A DNA stretch of 5,739 bases from Candidatus Palibaumannia cicadellinicola (GTDB lineage: Bacteria; Pseudomonadota; Gammaproteobacteria; Enterobacterales; Enterobacteriaceae), in contig NZ_NJPO01000180.1 of the NCBI RefSeq assembly GCF_002855795.1, positions 1 through 5,739 of the forward strand. Reading direction: 5' to 3'. Below the pieces are notes generated by a model that made no database searches, was not told the DNA's origin, and worked only from the letters and a program-made list of their open reading frames with translations. The stretch's first letter is position 1; each line of letters opens with the position of its first letter. The position numbers and the translations under genes are program-made. Below, piece by piece: positions 1 to 5,739 of this stretch.

Positions 1-34
1 CTCAATTGTGTGACATAATTAGTATTATTGATAG

Positions 35-955
<921 letters not shown>

Positions 956-1000
956 TTACCTCATAAAATAAGGTGATTAACATATAGAAAGAAAATAAAG

Positions 1001-1029
1001 AAAATGAAGTAAATAAAAATGAACGTCAA
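1001..1029 (-). promoter_or_regulatory. Candidate metF promoter with one degenerate MET box
   Basis: On the minus strand TTGACG (1024-1029, 5/6 to the sigma-70 -35 consensus) is followed after 17 bases by CATTTT (1001-1006), a poor -10. The -35 overlaps the 8-mer GAACGTCA at 1021-1028, which keeps the central ACGTC of the MET-box consensus AGACGTCT (5/8). The flanking 8-mers in register match only 4/8 or fewer, so this is at best an eroded operator. The region is so AT-rich that other pairings, such as TTGAAA near 1105-1110, are nearly as plausible. Confidence 0.3.
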
Positions 1030-1149
1030 TCAAATAATTCACTACTAAGAAAAATATTCAAATATATTGAATAATGTTCAAATTAAACTGTAGTTATCTT
1101 TGTTTCAATGTTAATGCGTAGGCATGCTAAAGGTAAATTACAACAAAAC

Positions 1150-1162
1150 ATATATATATATA
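1150..1162. repeat. Short AT dinucleotide repeat
   Basis: Thirteen bases of alternating A and T lie seven bases past the metB stop codon in the metL-less spacer. This is a simple-sequence tract. It could form a weak self-paired AT hairpin but lacks the GC stem of a terminator. Confidence 0.7.
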
Positions 1163-1168
1163 AGTAAA

Positions 1169-2329
1169 CTATATATTAAGAGCTGCTTGAAAAGCTTGTG
1201 CGATATCTGCAATTAAATCTTCACTATCCTCAATACCAACTGAAACTCGCAATAAAGTATCGCAGATACCGGCACGAACCCTAGCTTCAGCTGCCATCCC
1301 TGCATGAGTCATAGTCGCTGCGTGAGATATCAGGCTCTCTACTCCACCCAGTGATTCAGCCAAAGTAAACAACTCTAGCGCTGCTAAAAAACGGCGTAGT
1401 GCCGCTTCATCTCCGTCTAACTCAAAGCTAAGCATGGCACCAAAACCACTTTGCTGACGACACGCAATTTCATGGCCGGGATGATCGGGTAATTCTGGAT
1501 AATACAGCTTTTTAACCTGGGGATGTTGCTGTAAATACGCTACGATTGCTTGAGCATTACTTTGTTGTTGCCGGATACGCGGCGTCAAGGTACGGATACC
1601 ACGCAGCAATAGGTAGCTATCAAACGCCCCGCCGGTCACGCCGATATTATTACCCCACCAAGCCAACTCATTAGCTACTGCCGCCTCTTTAGCAATCACA
1701 GCGCCGGCCATCACATCAGAATGTCCGTTAAGATACTTAGTGCATGAGTGCACCACTAGGTCAGCCCCCAACGCTAGCGGCTGTTGTAAAGCAGGACTCA
1801 TAAATGTGTTATCCACAACACATTGGGCCCCCGCCTGGTGCGCGGCGCGACAAACGGCTGCAATATCTACAACCCGCAGCAAAGGATTGCTTGGGGTCTC
1901 AATAAGTACTAATTTGGGTTTGCTAGCAAAAGTAGCCGCTAGCGTTTTTTCATTACTCTGATCAATAAACTGCACTTTATAAGCGCCGCGCTTACTCAGG
2001 CTTTCGAACAGACGATAACTACCCCCATAACAGTCATAAGGTGCAATGAGCAGATCATCTGGTTTCAGTAACATAGTACACACGAGATGGATAGCAGACA
2101 TACCGCTACTAGTCATCACTGCTCCTGCTCCCCCTTCCAGCTCTGCTAGTGCCTGCTGTACTACATCCCTGGTTGGATTTCCACGCCGCGAGTAATCATG
2201 GGTGCGTGGCTGGTTGAATTCAATAAAATTATATGTGCTAGATAAAGTTATCGGTGGAACTAGACAGCCAAATTGCTCGTCGTTATTTAACCCACTACGA
2301 ACTGCGATCGTGGCTTGTTTGTGCGTCAT
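1169..2329 (-). CDS. metB: Cystathionine gamma-synthase MetB
   Basis: Cytoplasmic PLP-dependent enzyme of the Cys/Met metabolism family (fold type I). It condenses O-succinyl-L-homoserine with L-cysteine to give L-cystathionine and succinate, the first transsulfuration step towards methionine. The 386-residue product equals the E. coli length and aligns without gaps as far as I recall that sequence. Visible family features are YSRRGNPTRD at 46-55, the PLP-contacting Asp173 in VVDNTF, the Schiff-base Lys198 in SCTKYLNGHSD, the block LAESLGGVES at 323-332, and Arg361 for the substrate carboxylate. MTHKQATIAVRSG matches the E. coli N-terminus. An AGGA ribosome site (complement of 2339-2342) lies nine bases before the ATG. 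The gene diverges from metJ and has a candidate promoter overlapping MET boxes, so repression by MetJ-SAM is likely. MetC is a paralogue, but length, N-terminus and the neighbouring metJ point to MetB. Confidence 0.97.
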   Translation of the reverse strand: MTHKQATIAVRSGLNNDEQFGCLVPPITLSSTYNFIEFNQPRTHDYSRRGNPTRDVVQQALAELEGGAGAVMTSSGMSAIHLVCTMLLKPDDLLIAPYDCYGGSYRLFESLSKRGAYKVQFIDQSNEKTLAATFASKPKLVLIETPSNPLLRVVDIAAVCRAAHQAGAQCVVDNTFMSPALQQPLALGADLVVHSCTKYLNGHSDVMAGAVIAKEAAVANELAWWGNNIGVTGGAFDSYLLLRGIRTLTPRIRQQQSNAQAIVAYLQQHPQVKKLYYPELPDHPGHEIACRQQSGFGAMLSFELDGDEAALRRFLAALELFTLAESLGGVESLISHAATMTHAGMAAEARVRAGICDTLLRVSVGIEDSEDLIADIAQAFQAALNI

Positions 2330-2358
2330 ATTGTCGCATCCTGACTAATAAAAAAGTT

Positions 2359-2386
2359 TTGATAAAAGAGTAAACTACATAATAAT
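2359..2386 (+). promoter_or_regulatory. Candidate metJ promoter overlapping the operator
   Basis: TTGATA at 2359-2364 (5/6) and AATAAT at 2381-2386 (5/6) are separated by 16 bases on the plus strand. Transcription would start near 2393, inside the MET-box array, giving a leader of nearly 250 bases before metJ. This placement would make metJ autoregulated by MetJ-SAM. The call rests on hexamer matches in an AT-rich region. Confidence 0.45.
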
Positions 2387-2395
2387 AGCAGTCAA
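2367..2395 (-). promoter_or_regulatory. Candidate metB promoter
   Basis: On the minus strand TTGACT (2390-2395, 5/6) is followed after 17 bases by TACTCT (2367-2372, 3/6), which would start transcription near 2360, about 30 bases before the metB ATG. The -35 lies across the junction of the first two MET boxes, so bound MetJ would block RNA polymerase. The weak -10 is typical of repressible or activated promoters but also lowers certainty. Confidence 0.5.
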
Positions 2396-2410
2396 TACAT
2401 CTAGACATCT
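2387..2410. promoter_or_regulatory. MetJ operator: three tandem MET boxes
   Basis: Three adjacent 8-mers in perfect 8-bp register resemble the MET-box consensus AGACGTCT. They are AGCAGTCA at 2387-2394 (5/8), ATACATCT at 2395-2402 (6/8) and AGACATCT at 2403-2410 (7/8). The next 8-mers on either side match only 3/8, which marks the ends. MetJ dimers bind such arrays cooperatively, one per box, with two boxes as the minimum. The array covers the metB -35 and the predicted start of a metJ transcript. Confidence 0.7.
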
Positions 2411-2471
2411 AAAGTTACTAACTCAAGTAAGTAATAATAAAAGCTAAAATTATGCTAAATTAAACAGTCTA

Positions 2472-2500
2472 ATGACTAATCATTTTTAATTTAGTATAGT
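2472..2500 (+). promoter_or_regulatory. Second candidate metJ promoter
   Basis: ATGACT at 2472-2477 (4/6) and TATAGT at 2495-2500 (5/6) are separated by 17 bases, giving a start near 2507 and a leader of about 130 bases. It lies about 60 bases beyond the MET boxes, so it would be less sensitive to MetJ. E. coli metJ is known to have several promoters, which makes two plausible here. Confidence 0.35.
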
Positions 2501-2639
2501 CGAGGATGTAATGACCACATTGTAATAAACCGCAGATTTATCCAGCACTAACATTAAGTAGTGTGTTTATCATAGATACTGCATAATTAGCGAATTGTTC
2601 TACCATTTATATTAGTGTAATCAGATCTTAAGGTACGCC

Positions 2640-2957
2640 ATGGCTGAATGGAAAGGTGAGTATATCAGCCCTTATGCTGAACGTGGTAAAAAAAGTAAAC
2701 AAGTAAAAAAAATTACAGTTTCCATTCCGCTGAAAGTGCTGAAAATTCTTACTGACGAAAGAACCCGGCGCCAGGTTAATAACCTGCGCCACGCCACCAA
2801 TAGTGAGCTACTGTGTGAAGCTTTTCTGCATGCTTTTACCGGCCAGCCTTTACCTAACGATCACGATTTAGGTAAAGAACGTAACGACGAAATACCAGAA
2901 GTAGCGAAACAAATGATGCGTGAAATCGGAATAGATCCCGATACTTGGGTTTATTGA
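2640..2957 (+). CDS. metJ: Methionine repressor MetJ
   Basis: Ribbon-helix-helix DNA-binding protein that uses S-adenosylmethionine as corepressor and shuts down methionine biosynthesis genes by binding tandem MET boxes. The 105-residue product has exactly the E. coli length, and residues 21-72 look identical to E. coli MetJ from memory. The DNA-reading beta strand [10 protein letters not shown] (21-30) keeps the Lys and Thr (24 and 26 counting Met; 23 and 25 in the mature protein) that contact operator bases. Glu60, part of the SAM pocket, is also present. Differences cluster in the flexible N-terminal part (Lys5, Arg15, Lys20, all more basic than E. coli) and in the C-terminal quarter. AAGG lies six bases before the ATG. 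It diverges from metB, the usual arrangement, and converges on rpmE. A functional repressor is likely because its operator also survives next door. Confidence 0.98.
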   Translation: MAEWKGEYISPYAERGKKSKQVKKITVSIPLKVLKILTDERTRRQVNNLRHATNSELLCEAFLHAFTGQPLPNDHDLGKERNDEIPEVAKQMMREIGIDPDTWVY

Positions 2958-2994
2958 GACAGATGTAGCACCACTATACAGAAAACATAAAACA

Positions 2995-3210
2995 TTACTT
3001 TTTGCTAATGGGGATACCAAAACGCTTATGAAAACGTTCAACACGACCACGAGTGTTAATGATGCGTTGCTTACCTGTGTAAAAAGGATGGCAAGCACTA
3101 CATACGTCTAAATTCAAGTCATGGTCTAAAGTAGAATTAGTTTTTATAATATTACCACAAGAACAGATTGCGGTAATTTGAAAGTATTTGGGGTGTATAT
3201 TTTTTTGCAT
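2995..3210 (-). CDS. rpmE: 50S ribosomal protein bL31
   Basis: Small protein of the large ribosomal subunit, part of a bridge to the 30S head. The 71-residue product (E. coli 70) begins [11 protein letters not shown] and ends [12 protein letters not shown], matching the family throughout. It is the zinc-binding (C+) form: Cys16 and Cys18 (CSC) with Cys37 and Cys40 (CSAC) are all present. I chose the ATG at 3208-3210 although the frame stays open upstream to 3375. Homology starts exactly here, and AGGTG (complement of 3215-3219) is well placed four bases before it. The upstream part looks like no known protein and overlaps the promoter region. The gene diverges from priA as in E. coli and converges on metJ; the yiiX gene that E. 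coli carries between rpmE and metJ is absent. Confidence 0.97.
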   Translation of the reverse strand: MQKNIHPKYFQITAICSCGNIIKTNSTLDHDLNLDVCSACHPFYTGKQRIINTRGRVERFHKRFGIPISKK

Positions 3211-3252
3211 GGAACACCTATTCGTCAGATTGATTGTGTCGCTATCGACGTC

Positions 3253-3280
3253 ACTATAAGCCACACGACACGAATTAAGT
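3253..3280 (-). promoter_or_regulatory. Candidate rpmE promoter
   Basis: On the minus strand TATAGT (3253-3258, 5/6 to -10) lies about 42 bases before the rpmE start codon. The best -35 at suitable distance is ACTTAA (3275-3280, 16-base spacer), which is poor. Transcription would begin near 3246 and leave a leader of about 36 bases. The -10 is convincing, the -35 is not. Confidence 0.35.
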
Positions 3281-3299
3281 GTCATCATCATGACGTAGT

Positions 3300-3328
3300 A
3301 TGACATTATACCCAAAGCTACTGATAAT
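3300..3328 (+). promoter_or_regulatory. Candidate priA promoter
   Basis: ATGACA at 3300-3305 (5/6) and GATAAT at 3323-3328 (5/6) are separated by the ideal 17 bases. Transcription would start near 3335, leaving a leader of about 74 bases before the priA ATG. This is the best-scoring sigma-70-like pair in the rpmE-priA spacer on this strand. Confidence 0.5.
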
Positions 3329-3381
3329 ACAAAATACCACCTATTTTGGCAAATGAATTTATACATCATACGCACATCTAG

Positions 3382-5613
<2,232 letters not shown>

Positions 5614-5739
5614 TACTAGTTATGAGTAGTGTGCGATTACTTTGTTGTTCGCGAAAGAAAACCAAGGCAACATACATAGAGCCGGCTGTTTTCAAACCAT
5701 TATAATTAGTTAACAATCGGCAACAATTATGACTTTATT
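5614..5739. other. Downstream end of window, no gene recognised
   Basis: In E. coli cytR and then ftsN follow priA, but neither is recognisable here. A 27-codon reading frame (5622-5705) encodes a basic SRKKTK stretch vaguely like the FtsN N-terminus, too short to support a call. The 8-bp palindrome AGCCGGCT at 5680-5687 has no loop and only a short T run, so it is not a credible terminator. A perfect TATAAT at 5701-5706 precedes an ATG at 5729 (reading Met-Thr-Leu before the edge). It has no convincing -35 and the ATG has no ribosome site. A gene may begin at the edge, but nothing supports naming it. Confidence 0.4.

Larger units (their letters stand above)
2330..2639. other. metB-metJ divergent regulatory region
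   Basis: These 310 AT-rich bases carry no gene. The metB-proximal half (about 2359-2410) contains overlapping divergent promoters and a MET-box array. The metJ-proximal half holds a second possible metJ promoter, a weak CACTA/TAGTG inverted repeat (2546-2550 and 2559-2563), and then the metJ ribosome site AAGG six to seven bases before its ATG. I see no riboswitch-like structure; a SAM riboswitch is not expected where MetJ controls the regulon. Confidence 0.75.

Noticed and set aside
1740..1961. Plus-strand frame of 73 codons inside metB
   Set aside because: It is antisense to a conserved, full-length metB and has no ribosome site or recognisable product.
2511..2525. Four-codon mini-frame (Met-Thr-Thr-Leu-stop) after a GAGG motif in the metJ leader
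   Set aside because: It is too short to distinguish from chance, has no methionine codon run or attenuator hairpin, and no known counterpart.
2868..3098. Minus-strand frame of 76 codons across the metJ end and rpmE end
   Set aside because: It overlaps two confidently identified genes in other frames and resembles no protein family.
3247..3254. GACGTC core (CGACGTCA, 6/8 to the MET box) beside the rpmE -10
   Set aside because: It is isolated, with neighbouring 8-mers at chance level. MetJ needs at least two tandem boxes, and rpmE is not a methionine gene.
3281..3294. Inverted repeat GTCAT-CATC-ATGAC upstream of the priA -35
   Set aside because: A five-base stem is common by chance, and no known operator or terminator fits. 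The second arm and the tandem GTAG/ATGAC steps look like AT-rich drift.
3211..3375. Upstream in-frame extension of rpmE to a 126-residue protein starting at 3375, with a hydrophobic stretch resembling a signal peptide
   Set aside because: bL31 homology and a well-placed ribosome site fix the start at 3210. The extension matches nothing I know and overlaps the promoter region of rpmE and priA.

Overview
This window comes from a gammaproteobacterium of the Enterobacterales. It carries five complete, intact genes: metF, metB, metJ, rpmE and priA. Their products closely resemble the Escherichia coli proteins as I remember them. The order priA-rpmE-metJ-metB-metF and all orientations match the E. 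coli neighbourhood, but genes that E. coli has in between are absent (metL between metB and metF; yiiX between rpmE and metJ), and cytR does not follow priA. Moderate GC in genes, very AT-rich spacers, long homopolymers in metF and clean loss of neighbours fit a host-associated bacterium with a shrinking genome, such as an insect endosymbiont. That lifestyle is an inference, and no genus can be named from this sequence.

Layout. On the minus strand, metF (35-946, methylenetetrahydrofolate reductase) and metB (1169-2329, cystathionine gamma-synthase) are separated by a 222-bp AT-rich spacer where metL would be. A 310-bp intergenic region (2330-2639) separates metB from the divergent metJ (2640-2957, methionine repressor). 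It holds three tandem MET-box-like 8-mers at 2387-2410, the -35 of a metB promoter inside them, and a metJ promoter on the other strand whose start would fall in the same boxes. metJ converges on rpmE (2995-3210, ribosomal protein bL31) with only 37 bp between them. rpmE and priA (3409-5613, replication restart helicase) diverge from a 198-bp region holding a promoter for each. The last 126 bp hold no recognisable gene.

How the genes work together. MetB joins O-succinylhomoserine and cysteine into cystathionine, MetF makes the 5-methyl-tetrahydrofolate used for the final methylation to methionine, and MetJ with S-adenosylmethionine is the repressor of the regulon. The window therefore suggests a retained, still regulated methionine pathway. 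Without MetL, homoserine would have to come from another aspartokinase/homoserine dehydrogenase, such as ThrA. rpmE and priA are housekeeping genes unrelated to methionine.

I found no previously undescribed system. The points of interest are regulatory retention (an intact MetJ with its operator) alongside gene loss.
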